Shown one piece after another: positions 1 through 8,453 of a stretch of 64,000 bases of DNA. The first letter of the stretch is position 1. Every line of letters begins with the position of its first letter. A program made the position numbers and the translations under genes. This DNA is from Ovoidimarina sp038744785 (GTDB lineage: Bacteria > Pseudomonadota > Alphaproteobacteria > Rhodobacterales > Rhodobacteraceae): the NCBI GenBank assembly GCA_038744785.1, contig JBCDLX010000008.1, positions 105,682 to 169,681 of the forward strand. The letters are read 5' to 3'. Below the pieces are notes generated by a model that worked only from the letters and a program-made list of their open reading frames with translations, had not been told where the DNA came from and did not search any database.

Positions 1-1419
1 CTTCTGGAGCGCGCCCGCCACGAACATCCAAATGCACCGATTATTGTAAAGGCGCATCCCGAAACGGCCTTGGGTCACCGCCCTGGTCACTTGGGCCCTG
101 GCGATTTGTCCGCGGGGATGACCCTTCTGTCTGAGCCGATCAGCCCCACCAATCTGTTCTCGGGCGCGCGCGCGGTTTACGCTGTTTCGTCGGGTCTGGG
201 CGCGGAGGCCATTTACCACGGGCACAAGCCTATTGTCGCCGGCGGCCCTTTCTATGCGGGCTGGGGGCTCAGTGAGGATCTGAACGCGTTCCCGCGACGG
301 GGACGTGCCCTGACGTCCGCGCAGCTTTTTGCAGCCGCGATGATCTTGTTTCCGATGTGGTACGATCCCATTGGTGACCGCCTGACCGAGCTTGAAGACG
401 TCCTTTATTCGCTTGACGCCCGAGCGCGCGCCTGGCGCGAAGACCGCAGCGGTTGGCACGCGGAAGGAATGACCGCCTGGAAGCGACCGCATATCAAGCG
501 GGTCTTCGGCCAGTTTGGAAAGCTCTCCTTTGGGCCGCCGAGAGCAAACGCGAAAAAGCGCATCGTTTGGGCCCGTCGGGCCAACCCAGAGGATCGCGCC
601 GCAGTCCGCGTCGAAGACGGCTTTTTGCGCTCGCGCGGACTGGGCGCGGCGCTGACCCCACCCGTCTCACTTGTGGCCGATGATTTGGGTATCTACTACG
701 ATCCGCGGCGTGAAAGCCGACTTGAACATCTTATCGCGGCGGCCTGCGCCCTGCCCGAGGCCGATCTCGCCCGGGCCCGCGCCCTCTCCCACCAGATTAT
801 CGAACGCGGGCTGTCGAAGTACGGCGTGGGTGCGGCTGCCACGCCCCTGCCGGACGGGCATCGCATCCTAATCCCGGGTCAGGTGCCAGACGACGCGTCG
901 GTCCAGTCGGCGGCGGGCGAGATCACAACCGACGCCGCTCTTCTCCGTCTGGCTCGGCAGAAGAACCCAAATGCCACTCTGATATACAAGCCGCACCCGG
1001 ACGTCGTAGCCGGATTTCGAGAAGGCACGCGCGCGCTCGACACTGCCGATGTCGTCTTGGCCGATGTTGACCCCGCGTTGCTACTGGACCAGGTTCAGGA
1101 AGTCTGGACGATGACCTCGCTCTTGGGATTCGAGGCTCTTCTGCGTGGTGTTCCGGTCACCACGACGGGCGCACCATTCTATGCTGGCTGGGGTCTGACA
1201 ACGGATCTTGGCGCAGTTCCGGACCGCCGCACGGCGCGGCCATCACGTGACGCGCTGGTCCATGCGGCATTGGTCGACTACCCCCGCTACTCTGATCCGG
1301 TGACCGGTCGGGCGCTGTCGCCGGAGGCTGCCGTGTATCGCTTGGCGCACGGGCCCTGGCCCGGACCAAGGGGCGGGCTTGCCCGGCTTCAACACCTGCG
1401 GGCCGCGTGGCTGCGCTAA
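1..1419 (+). CDS. Capsule polysaccharide beta-Kdo transferase, KpsC-like (5' truncated by window edge)
   Basis: The frame is open from base 1, so the true start lies upstream; 472 residues are visible. Two homologous modules can be seen: each carries a KAHPE/KPHPD-type motif and ends in a PFYAGWGL motif (about nt 247-270 and 1171-1194), preceded by YHGHKPIVAGG in the first copy and LRGVPVTTTGA in the second. This duplicated arrangement is known from KpsC, the dual Kdo transferase that builds the poly-Kdo linker on lysophosphatidylglycerol for group 2 capsules at the inner membrane. Only the end of module 1 and all of module 2 are inside the window. It meets ribD tail to tail with a 4-bp overlap. 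The family call is firm; the substrate is inferred. Confidence 0.85.
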   Translation, partial: LLERARHEHPNAPIIVKAHPETALGHRPGHLGPGDLSAGMTLLSEPISPTNLFSGARAVYAVSSGLGAEAIYHGHKPIVAGGPFYAGWGLSEDLNAFPRRGRALTSAQLFAAAMILFPMWYDPIGDRLTELEDVLYSLDARARAWREDRSGWHAEGMTAWKRPHIKRVFGQFGKLSFGPPRANAKKRIVWARRANPEDRAAVRVEDGFLRSRGLGAALTPPVSLVADDLGIYYDPRRESRLEHLIAAACALPEADLARARALSHQIIERGLSKYGVGAAATPLPDGHRILIPGQVPDDASVQSAAGEITTDAALLRLARQKNPNATLIYKPHPDVVAGFREGTRALDTADVVLADVDPALLLDQVQEVWTMTSLLGFEALLRGVPVTTTGAPFYAGWGLTTDLGAVPDRRTARPSRDALVHAALVDYPRYSDPVTGRALSPEAAVYRLAHGPWPGPRGGLARLQHLRAAWLR

Positions 1420-2519
1420 GTGCGCACCCAACGGGTTAGCACGTCGGCGCCCACCGGTTCCGCGCGAGCAAGCTGAAACCGCGGGGCTTCGGCCAGAACA
1501 TCGACCCCCATCGCGCCAATCGCCGGACGGCCTTCGGCGCCAAGGATCAGCCCGGCTTGAAACCCAAGGATCTCATCCACAAGGCCGGCATTCAAAAGCG
1601 AAGACGCAAGCGTCCCACCGCCTTCGCAAAAGACCCGGGTCAAACCGCGTTCGCCCAGCGCGGACAGCATCGCGGCAGGGTCGATCCGACTGCCAGGGCC
1701 AACCGGTACGCCGATCAAATCGGCCCTCAGGCCTTCCCACATCGCCCTCCGATCGGGGTCGATATCGCGTGCGCCGTGCACCAGCCAAAGCGGGACGTCG
1801 CGCGCGCTTGTTGCCAAGCGGCCATCGGCAGGAAGATCAAGCTGACGCGCGGCCACGATCCGCACCGGCTGGCGCACCGGTCCGAACCCGCGCACTGTCA
1901 GGTCCGGATCATCCGCTCGCGCCGTGCCACCGCCAACCAGAACCGCGTCATGTGACAGCCTCAGGGCGTGAACCCGCCGGCGCGCCGCATCACCAGTGAT
2001 CCAGCGGCTTTCACCGGTCGCTGTGGCGATCCGGCCGTCAAAACTGGTCGCGAGCTTCAGCGTTACAGCCGGACGGCCGTGCCGGATAAGCGTGAAAAAA
2101 CCCTTATGCACATCCTCTGCGAGGCTTTGGCCAACGCCAATCTCGACATCGATCCCGGCCGTGCGTAGCTTCCCGATCCCGCGCCCTGCAACACGGGGGT
2201 CGGGGTCTTCGACCGGAACGACGACACGCGCCACACCTGCGTCGATCAGAGCTTCTGCACATGGCGGTGTCTTGCCGTAATGCGCACAAGGCTCAAGCGA
2301 GACATAAGCCGTCGCGCCCCGCGCAGCCGGGCCTGCGCGTTCAAGCGCGCGGACCTCGGCATGGGGGCGTCCGCCGATCTCGGTACGGCCCCGGGAGATG
2401 ACCCGCCCGTCTTTGACGATCAGACAGCCTACCGCAGGGTTTGGCCAGACGCGGCCAAGTCCACGCGCGCCATACGCGATCGCCGCACCCATAAACCGCG
2501 CGTCAGCGGGGTCGGTCAC
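1416..2519 (-). CDS. ribD: RibD, bifunctional riboflavin deaminase/reductase
   Basis: This 367-aa cytosolic protein catalyses two steps of riboflavin synthesis: deamination of the pyrimidine intermediate, then NADPH reduction of its ribosyl chain. The N-terminal deaminase (about 1-145) shows the zinc-site motif HAEVRAL (H53, E55) and PCAHYGKTPPC (C78, C87). The C-terminal reductase (about 150-365) begins near VTLKLATSFDGRIA and has the VLVGGGTARADDP segment. Length matches the family. The start overlaps the nrdR stop as ATGA, so the two are translationally coupled; an nrdR-ribD pair is common in proteobacteria. Confidence 0.96.
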   Translation of the reverse strand: MTDPADARFMGAAIAYGARGLGRVWPNPAVGCLIVKDGRVISRGRTEIGGRPHAEVRALERAGPAARGATAYVSLEPCAHYGKTPPCAEALIDAGVARVVVPVEDPDPRVAGRGIGKLRTAGIDVEIGVGQSLAEDVHKGFFTLIRHGRPAVTLKLATSFDGRIATATGESRWITGDAARRRVHALRLSHDAVLVGGGTARADDPDLTVRGFGPVRQPVRIVAARQLDLPADGRLATSARDVPLWLVHGARDIDPDRRAMWEGLRADLIGVPVGPGSRIDPAAMLSALGERGLTRVFCEGGGTLASSLLNAGLVDEILGFQAGLILGAEGRPAIGAMGVDVLAEAPRFQLARAEPVGADVLTRWVRT

Positions 2520-2983
2520 TCGGCGTCAGGCTCTGGCGGCCGAAGGTCGTGAATGAAATCTTCGAAATCGTCGGCGGCCTGGAAGTTTTTGTAAACGCTA
2601 GCGAACCGGACATAGGCGACCATGTCGATGCGCGCGAGGCTTTCCATCACAATCTCGCCGATTGTCTTTGAAGGAATATCCGTCTCGCCCATCGATTCAA
2701 GTCGACGCACAATGCCCGAGATCATCTGATCGATCCGTTCGGGATCAATTGGGCGCTTCTGCATCGCGATACGGATCGACCGCTCAAGCTTATCCCGATC
2801 AAAATCCTCGCGTTTCCCGGTCGACTTGATCACTACCAAGTCGCGAAGCTGAACGCGTTCATAGGTTGTAAAACGCCCGCCGCAGGCCGGACAAAACCGT
2901 CTGCGACGAATTGCAACGTGGTCTTCCGCTGGCCGCGAATCCTTCACCTGCGTGTCGATATTTCCGCAAAACGGACAGCGCAT
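2516..2983 (-). CDS. nrdR: NrdR transcriptional repressor of ribonucleotide reductase genes
   Basis: 155 aa. The zinc ribbon is intact (C3-x2-C6 and C31-x2-C34), followed by the ATP-cone domain (about 49-139) that senses ATP/dATP. NrdR binds NrdR boxes in front of nrd genes; none lie in this window. A longer open frame exists upstream, but I chose the ATG at 2983 because the protein then starts MRCPFCG as in the family and has a GGGGGA ribosome-binding site 4-9 bases upstream. First gene of the nrdR-ribD operon. Confidence 0.96.
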   Translation of the reverse strand: MRCPFCGNIDTQVKDSRPAEDHVAIRRRRFCPACGGRFTTYERVQLRDLVVIKSTGKREDFDRDKLERSIRIAMQKRPIDPERIDQMISGIVRRLESMGETDIPSKTIGEIVMESLARIDMVAYVRFASVYKNFQAADDFEDFIHDLRPPEPDAE

Positions 2984-3102
2984 GTCTTTCCCCCGATGCT
3001 CCCAAATCCTGCCTCTTGGGGGCCATTGCCCCAATCTCGCCGTCACTATAGGGGGTCGCCCATACTTTGGGTAGATGTGAATCGCGGGCACTAGATCAGG
3101 GG

Positions 3103-3507
3103 TTAGTCCAGATGCGCGGCAACCTCACGTCGGTGGGGCCAGTCGCGATGCTCCCACAGGTAAATCCCCTGCCACGTCCCGAGGCGCAGGGTATCGCCGC
3201 TTACAGGAATGGAGACCGAGACCGGCAACAGGCTGGCGCGAATATGGGCTGGCATATCGTCGGGGCCTTCGAAGGTGTGGGTCAGGTAGGACATCGCCGG
3301 ATCATCGGCGCGCGGGGCCAGACGTGAAAGGTAAGCCGCCAGATCGCGTTGGACATCCGGATCGGCGTTCTCTTGGATCAGAAGCGAGCAGGAGGTGTGG
3401 CGGACGAAAAGCGTCAGAACCCCCTCGCCTTTCACCCAAGCCGCAACATCGCGGGTGAACTCATAAAGCCCGGGACCATGGGTTTCGATCACGAATGTCG
3501 TCTGCAT
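3103..3507 (-). CDS. YjbQ family (UPF0047) protein
   Basis: 134 aa, full family length. Visible hallmarks are the N-terminal strand-rich segment and the HTSCSLLIQENAD motif, then the C-terminal GTWQGIYLWEHRD motif that closes the metal or phosphate site. YjbQ proteins are small trimeric enzymes; secondary thiamine-phosphate synthase activity has been reported for members, but the physiological substrate is unsettled. It sits alone between nrdR and a small exported protein; no operon partner explains its role. Confidence 0.9.
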   Translation of the reverse strand: MQTTFVIETHGPGLYEFTRDVAAWVKGEGVLTLFVRHTSCSLLIQENADPDVQRDLAAYLSRLAPRADDPAMSYLTHTFEGPDDMPAHIRASLLPVSVSIPVSGDTLRLGTWQGIYLWEHRDWPHRREVAAHLD

Positions 3508-3534
3508 GGACCAAACGTCTCAAGCGATAGAAAA

Positions 3535-3885
3535 CTAGAGCTCGATCGCACCATCATCGGGCACTGGCGCGGGATCGGTGTCAGGCTCGGGCACCGGATC
3601 CGTTTCAATGGGCGTCTTGCGGCGCAGGATTATATCCCCGTTGGGCAGGATCTCTGGCGGGTGATATGCATCAAGGCGCCCGAGTTGGTCCTGCAAAGCC
3701 TCAAGCGCTGGTCCAATCTCGCGTTGAAGGTCTTCAAGCGCCGGATCGAGCCTGTTCAGAAACTCTTCCAGCAGCATACGAGAACCGCGTTCGATCAACC
3801 CCATCGGGTCGTCTTCGTCGCCCGCGTTCTGTGCTGCAGCGGGCAAAGCGGCAAGGCAGATGGCAAATGCAACGGCGATACGCAT
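3535..3885 (-). CDS. Small exported protein with acidic Pro-rich tail
   Basis: 116 aa. Residues 1-19 form a signal peptide ending AAA-Q (MRIAVAFAICLAALPAAAQ). Residues 28-75 form a heptad-like amphipathic helix with repeated LEDLQ/LEALQDQL spacing, and the last 30 residues are Pro/Asp-rich. It is probably periplasmic. Similar small Rhodobacteraceae proteins are, as I recall, sometimes labelled AAA+ ATPase, but no Walker motif exists here. Function unknown. It lies 34 bp downstream of the EEP-family hydrolase gene and may share its transcript. Confidence 0.75.
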   Translation of the reverse strand: MRIAVAFAICLAALPAAAQNAGDEDDPMGLIERGSRMLLEEFLNRLDPALEDLQREIGPALEALQDQLGRLDAYHPPEILPNGDIILRRKTPIETDPVPEPDTDPAPVPDDGAIEL

Positions 3886-3919
3886 ATCTGACTATACCGC
3901 AGATCGCAGGCGGCGGCCA

Positions 3920-4942
3920 TCAGAAGTCCAGATCAAGCGTCACTGGAAAGTGATCGGACGCTGTCAGCAAAGCATCGCGCAGTTCCGGCAGCCGGTAGCA
4001 TCCGGGATCGTCGAACGGATGCCAGATGCGCCAGCGGCCCTGATCCTTCAAACCGGGCGAGACCATGATGTAATCAAGAAGCGTCTGAAGGTACCGGTTT
4101 TGATCCGTCATCCAGAACCGTGCGGTCGACGGCATCGCGCCAAACCGACGATGGAGAAGCGCTTCTGCATGCGGGTCGTAAAGGCGAGAAGCGGCGTCTT
4201 CGCCAAGGACGATCTCGACCCCGGATCGGCGGAAGAGTTTTTCATACTCATCAAGGCCCGGCCCGTCATTCAGATCTCCAAGGACGATCAGTGTATCGCC
4301 ATTCGCCAAATGGTTTTCAACCCGTTGCCTAAGCCAGATGCACTGGGCCAGCTGCTTGCGGCGGTTCGCGATCGCCTCTCGCATAATGGCTGCGCGTCCA
4401 CGTGCGCCGTGCGGTGCCTTGGATTTGGCATGTACACCGATCATCCGAAAGCGCGCACCGCTGGCCGTTTCGACCGCAAGTTCCAGGGGCGGTTTCGACC
4501 ATCGGACAGTGTCGAGCGTGCTATCTATATCCAGATCGATCCGAAAAACGCCGTCAAAGCGTGGCGCATCCTTGGCCCCGCGCTTACCGGTTTCTTGCCC
4601 CAATGGATCATGGTGCGGGGTCAAAGCGTCAGGATCGTAGAGGAACGCAATTTCCTGCTGCGTGTCATTGACGAAGCCCATAATCGCGCGCCGCGCCCGA
4701 AGACCCGCCCATTCTGCAAACGTCTCGAGCGCCGCAACACCGTCCCGGCGACTGTGGCTGTCGGGCGCTTCGATCACCATCACCGCATCGGCATCAAGTG
4801 CAGTGAAGACTATTCCCAATGCCTCAAGCTGCGCCGCGCGCGTCACGTCGTGGCGGCCCGACCAAGCGCTGTCGGCCAGAAGTGCCCCTTGATCGTCGAA
4901 CAGGTTCGTCATCCATTCGACATTGTAGGTTGCGATCCGCAT
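3920..4942 (-). CDS. Endonuclease/exonuclease/phosphatase (EEP) family protein
   Basis: 340 aa, DNase I-like fold. Visible catalytic motifs are ATYNVEWM at the N-terminus, VMVIEAPDSHSR (the metal-binding acid), LGDLNDGPG (the conserved D-x-N) and the terminal TASDHFPVTLDL with the general-base Asp-His. No signal peptide is evident, so it is probably cytosolic. The family cleaves phosphodiesters in DNA, RNA, lipids or inositol phosphates; sequence alone does not decide which. It starts 3 bp after the stop of the upstream TerB/J-domain gene and is almost certainly cotranscribed with it. Confidence 0.85.
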   Translation of the reverse strand: MRIATYNVEWMTNLFDDQGALLADSAWSGRHDVTRAAQLEALGIVFTALDADAVMVIEAPDSHSRRDGVAALETFAEWAGLRARRAIMGFVNDTQQEIAFLYDPDALTPHHDPLGQETGKRGAKDAPRFDGVFRIDLDIDSTLDTVRWSKPPLELAVETASGARFRMIGVHAKSKAPHGARGRAAIMREAIANRRKQLAQCIWLRQRVENHLANGDTLIVLGDLNDGPGLDEYEKLFRRSGVEIVLGEDAASRLYDPHAEALLHRRFGAMPSTARFWMTDQNRYLQTLLDYIMVSPGLKDQGRWRIWHPFDDPGCYRLPELRDALLTASDHFPVTLDLDF

Positions 4943-4945
4943 GGC

Positions 4946-5629
4946 CTATTCGGTCCGGGAGGCGCTGATCTCTTCCCACGCGCGGTTGATCGCAATCAGC
5001 CGCTTCTCGGCCAGCTTCACCGCTTCTTCGGGGACGCCGCGAGCGATCATCCGGTCCGGGTGGGTTTCGCGCACCTTTTGCCGCCAGATCGCACGAATTT
5101 CGTCAAGCGTGGCACCGGGCTCAATCCCAAGCACGCAATAGGGATCTTCGACCGCACCGGCAACGTGACGGGCGCGCACCGCCCGAAAACCACGCTCATC
5201 AATTCCAAAGATGCGGGCAACTTCACGCAGAAACTCGTCTTCGGCCGGGTGATAGTCGCCGTCGGCTACCGCAATGAAGAAAAGCCCTTCCATTAAATCG
5301 TCAAGCGCCGCGCGATCTTGACCAAACATCCCGGCGATCCGGTTGGCGTAGACCCGAAAACCCGCCACGTCCTGCCTAGCAAGGTTGAAGACACGCGCGG
5401 CATTCGCTTCTTCGCTGGCCGGTATCGTAAAGACCTGGCGGAACGCCGCGACCTCGTCTTTGGTGACAAGCCCATCTGCCTTTGCCATTTTCGCACCAAG
5501 CGCAATCACCGCGATTGTGAACGCGATGGACCGTTCGGGGGGCGTTCGCAGTCGGTCAAACAGCGTCGAGAGCGCTTCGCCAGAGGCGAGCGCCTGCAAC
5601 ACAGCACCAATACGGGCCCAGATGGACAT
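4946..5629 (-). CDS. TerB-domain plus J-domain protein (DjlA-like)
   Basis: 227 aa. The N-terminal half (about 38-145) is a TerB-type helical bundle with the acidic motifs KADGLVTKDE and VADGDYHPAEDEFL. Residues about 160-225 form a J-domain with the essential HPD triad in THPDRM, so it should stimulate a DnaK ATPase. Unlike canonical DjlA no N-terminal membrane anchor is obvious. The start at 5629 (MSIWARIG) was chosen because the upstream extension is low-complexity and lacks family features. Immediately upstream of the EEP gene. Confidence 0.85.
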   Translation of the reverse strand: MSIWARIGAVLQALASGEALSTLFDRLRTPPERSIAFTIAVIALGAKMAKADGLVTKDEVAAFRQVFTIPASEEANAARVFNLARQDVAGFRVYANRIAGMFGQDRAALDDLMEGLFFIAVADGDYHPAEDEFLREVARIFGIDERGFRAVRARHVAGAVEDPYCVLGIEPGATLDEIRAIWRQKVRETHPDRMIARGVPEEAVKLAEKRLIAINRAWEEISASRTE

Positions 5630-5730
5630 GGGTTGAACTGTAACGGCTATGGACAAGCGGGGACAGGACATTTGACCCCATTCGCCCCTCGTCTCTCGCC
5701 GGTCCCACAACGGGCGCTAGCTTGCACAAA

Positions 5731-6273
5731 ATGACGGCGGACACCCTGCCTCGACTTGCTCTTTCTGTACGCCAGCCCTGGGCCTGGGCCATTCTGCATG
5801 GCGGCAAAATAATCGAGAACCGCTCCCAATCCGCGATCCGCGCGGGTCGTATGGAACCGGGAACGGTGTGTCTTCACGCCGCGCGCGGGATGAAGCGGGA
5901 CGAGTATGATTGGGCCGTGTGGCGCCTTGCCCGTCACGGGGTTCAGGCACCAAGGCCGGACGCGCTGGTCCGGGGCGCGATCATCGGAACGATCGAGGTG
6001 ACCGGGATCATCACTCAAAGTGACAGCGAATGGTTCGGCGGTGAGGCAGGCCTGACCCTTGCAAACCCAGTCACGATCACGCCGATCCCGTCAAGTGGCG
6101 CATTGGGCTACTTTCCGTGGACGCCCGGCGGTGAGATTGCCAATCCGGCAGCATGGATGCTGCGGTGGGATGCGCCAGCGGGTGACACGCCCTCTTTGTT
6201 CCCCGAGACCGCACCGGCCTACGAAACACCGCCCGAGAAGCCCTTTGGCCGCAACCGGCGGTCGACGCGCTAA
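5731..6273 (+). CDS. ASCH/PUA-like domain protein
   Basis: 180 aa. The N-terminus LALSVRQPWAWAIL-GGKIIENR is the signature of the ASCH domain, a PUA-related beta-barrel thought to bind RNA or modified nucleosides. The fold appears to run to about residue 145 and is followed by a Pro-rich basic tail. The start could also be the TTG at 5722; neither has a strong ribosome-binding site, and I chose the ATG. It ends convergently with the GNAT gene, overlapping by 4 bp. Substrate unknown. Confidence 0.75.
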   Translation: MTADTLPRLALSVRQPWAWAILHGGKIIENRSQSAIRAGRMEPGTVCLHAARGMKRDEYDWAVWRLARHGVQAPRPDALVRGAIIGTIEVTGIITQSDSEWFGGEAGLTLANPVTITPIPSSGALGYFPWTPGGEIANPAAWMLRWDAPAGDTPSLFPETAPAYETPPEKPFGRNRRSTR

Positions 6274-6758
6274 ACCTGCTTCTGCATCAAAATGAGGTCC
6301 CACCACCGGTCGAATTTCCAACCCGCCTGCGGGATGCTGCCGACCTGGGCGAACCCAAGGGCCGCGTGAAAGGCGATGGCGCCGGAATTGGCCGAAGACA
6401 GCGCACCGATCAACGAGCGGTGGCCACTGGCACGGGCACATTCCTCAAGCGCGGCCATCAAGGCACGTCCCACGCCACGACCGCACGCGGCTGGCGCAAG
6501 CATCACCGTATGCTCCATCGTTCTGCGGTATCCCGGCCCTGAACGGAACGGTGCGAAGCTTGCAAACCCCGAAAGCGCGCCGCCCTCATCCGCGGCAAGA
6601 AACGGATAGCCGTCGTTCGTCCGGTCCCTAATCAGATCCGCGAGGCCGGTCGTGCTCTTCTCTTCCGTAGTAAAGGTGATCGCCGTGTCACGAATATAGG
6701 GGTTCCAGATCGCTGCGATTGCCGCGGCATCTGACGGTTCGGCAGCCCGCATGATCAT
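6270..6758 (-). CDS. GNAT N-acetyltransferase, phosphinothricin/methionine-sulfone acetyltransferase type
   Basis: 162 aa. The order of motifs matches the Pat/MnaT (YncA) subgroup: IRAAEPSDAAAIAAIWNPYI at the N-terminus, the YRRTMEHTVML strand, the acetyl-CoA loop CGRGVGRAL (residues about 95-103) and the C-terminal ALGFAQVGSIPQAGWKFDRW segment. These enzymes acetylate methionine sulfoximine/sulfone or phosphinothricin-like amines. Last gene of the overlapping Anbu-hydrolase-VOC-VOC-GNAT operon (4-bp overlap with the gene before it). Confidence 0.88.
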   Translation of the reverse strand: MIMRAAEPSDAAAIAAIWNPYIRDTAITFTTEEKSTTGLADLIRDRTNDGYPFLAADEGGALSGFASFAPFRSGPGYRRTMEHTVMLAPAACGRGVGRALMAALEECARASGHRSLIGALSSANSGAIAFHAALGFAQVGSIPQAGWKFDRWWDLILMQKQV

Positions 6759-7375
6759 TGAAGTATGCGGGTGCCACCCGGCGTTTCAATCAGCGCCCGC
6801 AATTCGACATTGGGGCCTTGGGTGAGGTGCAAGATCTCTAGACGGCCAAGCGCGGGGAATGCCGCGCGCAAATCGTCTGCGGCGGGATGCGCGACTTCCA
6901 GCTTGGAAAGCCGAATGCCGTGGTCGGGCAAGTGGTCAGCAGGATGAGCCGCGCCATCCCATTGTATCAGCGCTGGCGCCGCGCCTTCGAACGGCAGACG
7001 CCCGGTTCCAGGCACCGCCATTGTCCAGGAGTACCGGCCGCGCTGAAACGCGACCGGCACGCCCATGCCAGCCGGAGCGATTGCGAGTTCCCCACTCAAA
7101 TCGGCGGTGCGCGCGATCCAGTTTGACAGGCGTGGCGCACCCGAAAACCGGTCCAGATCAAACCAGCGTGGACGGCCCGGGTCGCGACCCGCAGGATTGA
7201 TGGCAATGGCTTCAAGATAAATCCCCGGACCCAGCGACAAGAGCCGGTTATGAGTGCCCATCTCGACATGAACGCCACCGGGTTCCAGCGCCTGACCAAG
7301 TGCGGCTTCGACATGGGCGGTCGCCTCCGCAAGCGTCTCGCCCGCGACAGCGAGATGGTCAAGCTCCAGCGTCAT
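6755..7375 (-). CDS. VOC superfamily protein (glyoxalase-like domain)
   Basis: 206 aa. It begins MTLELDHLAVAGETL, the first beta-alpha-beta unit of a vicinal-oxygen-chelate module, and has the metal-side patterns HVEMGTHNRLLSLG and YLEAIAIN typical of the glyoxalase-like-3 family. The start at 7375 is favoured over an ATG 12 bases upstream because it gives the ATGA overlap with the preceding VOC gene that recurs along this operon. Substrate unknown; this family includes uncharacterised dioxygenase or lyase-like proteins. Confidence 0.82.
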   Translation of the reverse strand: MTLELDHLAVAGETLAEATAHVEAALGQALEPGGVHVEMGTHNRLLSLGPGIYLEAIAINPAGRDPGRPRWFDLDRFSGAPRLSNWIARTADLSGELAIAPAGMGVPVAFQRGRYSWTMAVPGTGRLPFEGAAPALIQWDGAAHPADHLPDHGIRLSKLEVAHPAADDLRAAFPALGRLEILHLTQGPNVELRALIETPGGTRILQ

Positions 7376-7722
7376 GCAGGTTGCCAAAGCTCGATCGGAT
7401 TGCCCTCTGGGTCGTGCACCCGCGCGAAACGACCGATCTCTGGCATGTCCCAGTCGGGGTTGGTTTCAACGGCGATCCCGGCACCTTCCAGGCGTGCGGT
7501 GACCGCATCAAGATCATCGACGCGGATATTGAACATAAAGCTGCGGTCCGCGGGCCAATAGTCGCTGTTGCGATCGAAAAGCCCCAGGACCGAAACACCC
7601 TCTGACTGCGGCCAGGGGCCGTTCGCCCCAATGCCGAAATGCTGCAGGTACCATTTGGCCAGCAGTTCGGGATCATCGGCCCGGAAAAACAGCCCGCCAA
7701 TGCCTGTTACGTTATGTGTCAT
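7372..7722 (-). CDS. VOC family (glyoxalase/bleomycin-resistance-like) protein
   Basis: 116 aa, one VOC domain. Visible features are the N-terminal GIGGLFFRADDPELLAKWYLQHFG motif region, the central FMFNIRVDDLDAV strand and the C-terminal RVHDPEGNPIELWQ motif, which carries the family's metal-ligand Glu. Overlaps the upstream hydrolase gene by 4 bp and the downstream VOC gene by 4 bp. The two adjacent VOC genes are different subfamilies, not a recent duplication. Function not assigned beyond family. Confidence 0.88.
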   Translation of the reverse strand: MTHNVTGIGGLFFRADDPELLAKWYLQHFGIGANGPWPQSEGVSVLGLFDRNSDYWPADRSFMFNIRVDDLDAVTARLEGAGIAVETNPDWDMPEIGRFARVHDPEGNPIELWQPA

Positions 7723-8453
7723 AGCGCCCTCTCAATGAATGAGGTCAGCCGCGCCCAAAGCTGCGGCTCGGTATCGAAATCAAACGCATGCCCCTGCCCC
7801 GGCGCAAGGAAAAGATCGGGCGGGTTGCCCGCCGCGTCGAGCCGCCGGGCCAAAGACAGTACCGCGTCCGGCGGCGCGATATCATCTTGATCGCCAACGC
7901 TAAGGAAGACCGGCCCCCCGTATCGTTCGATCTCTATCGGGGTTCCGGGCGTCAATTGCGCGTCCCGACCCGGCCAGACCCAAGCACGCGGGCCGTCGGC
8001 GCGAATGGGCGCGCCCCACCCTTCGGACCTCATGCGGGCGGGATCGAAGGCTTCGCGTATGACGGCAGAGGGCGCATGCGCGGCGACATAGGAAAAAGGT
8101 GCGGCGCTGCCTGACAACGCTGCCGCAAGAAGCGCAAGCTCGCCGCCTTTCGACGCACCGAACAGGCCGACCCCCCGACATCGGGGATGACGGGCAAGCC
8201 GTTCTGCTGCATCCAGAACGCCCCGGATGTCGACATTTTCGATCTTTCCCGCAGCCCAGTAATCGCCGTCCCCATATGCCCAAGGCAGCGCAAGGATCCC
8301 GTGCATTGCCATGATCACGCAAAACCGGTGTCCCCATCCGGCCATGGGCCCTTCGGACCCATGCAAAAACACCATGCCCGCCAGGTTTTCGCCGTCGGGC
8401 GGGCCATAGACCGGCCCTGCCCCGTCAAGAACCTCTAGCGTGGGCCCGCTCAC
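7719..8453 (-). CDS. Alpha/beta hydrolase, dienelactone hydrolase/BAAT-like
   Basis: 244 aa. Nucleophile elbow GASKG, a catalytic-Asp candidate in VGDQDDIAPP and His in GQGHAF give a complete triad of the acyl-CoA thioesterase/dienelactone hydrolase group. I chose the GTG at 8453: it overlaps the Anbu stop as GTGA and has CGGAG 8-12 bases upstream, whereas the ATG at 8495 would overlap Anbu by 46 bases. It is therefore translationally coupled to the protease gene. The substrate cannot be told from sequence. Confidence 0.82.
   Translation of the reverse strand: MSGPTLEVLDGAGPVYGPPDGENLAGMVFLHGSEGPMAGWGHRFCVIMAMHGILALPWAYGDGDYWAAGKIENVDIRGVLDAAERLARHPRCRGVGLFGASKGGELALLAAALSGSAAPFSYVAAHAPSAVIREAFDPARMRSEGWGAPIRADGPRAWVWPGRDAQLTPGTPIEIERYGGPVFLSVGDQDDIAPPDAVLSLARRLDAAGNPPDLFLAPGQGHAFDFDTEPQLWARLTSFIERAL

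Noticed and set aside
3535..3885. AAA+ ATPase label for the small exported protein
   Set aside because: No Walker A or B and only 116 aa with a signal peptide.
3860..5296. Long plus-strand open frame opposite the EEP and TerB/J genes
   Set aside because: The minus-strand genes have clear catalytic motifs; the plus frame is shadow composition.
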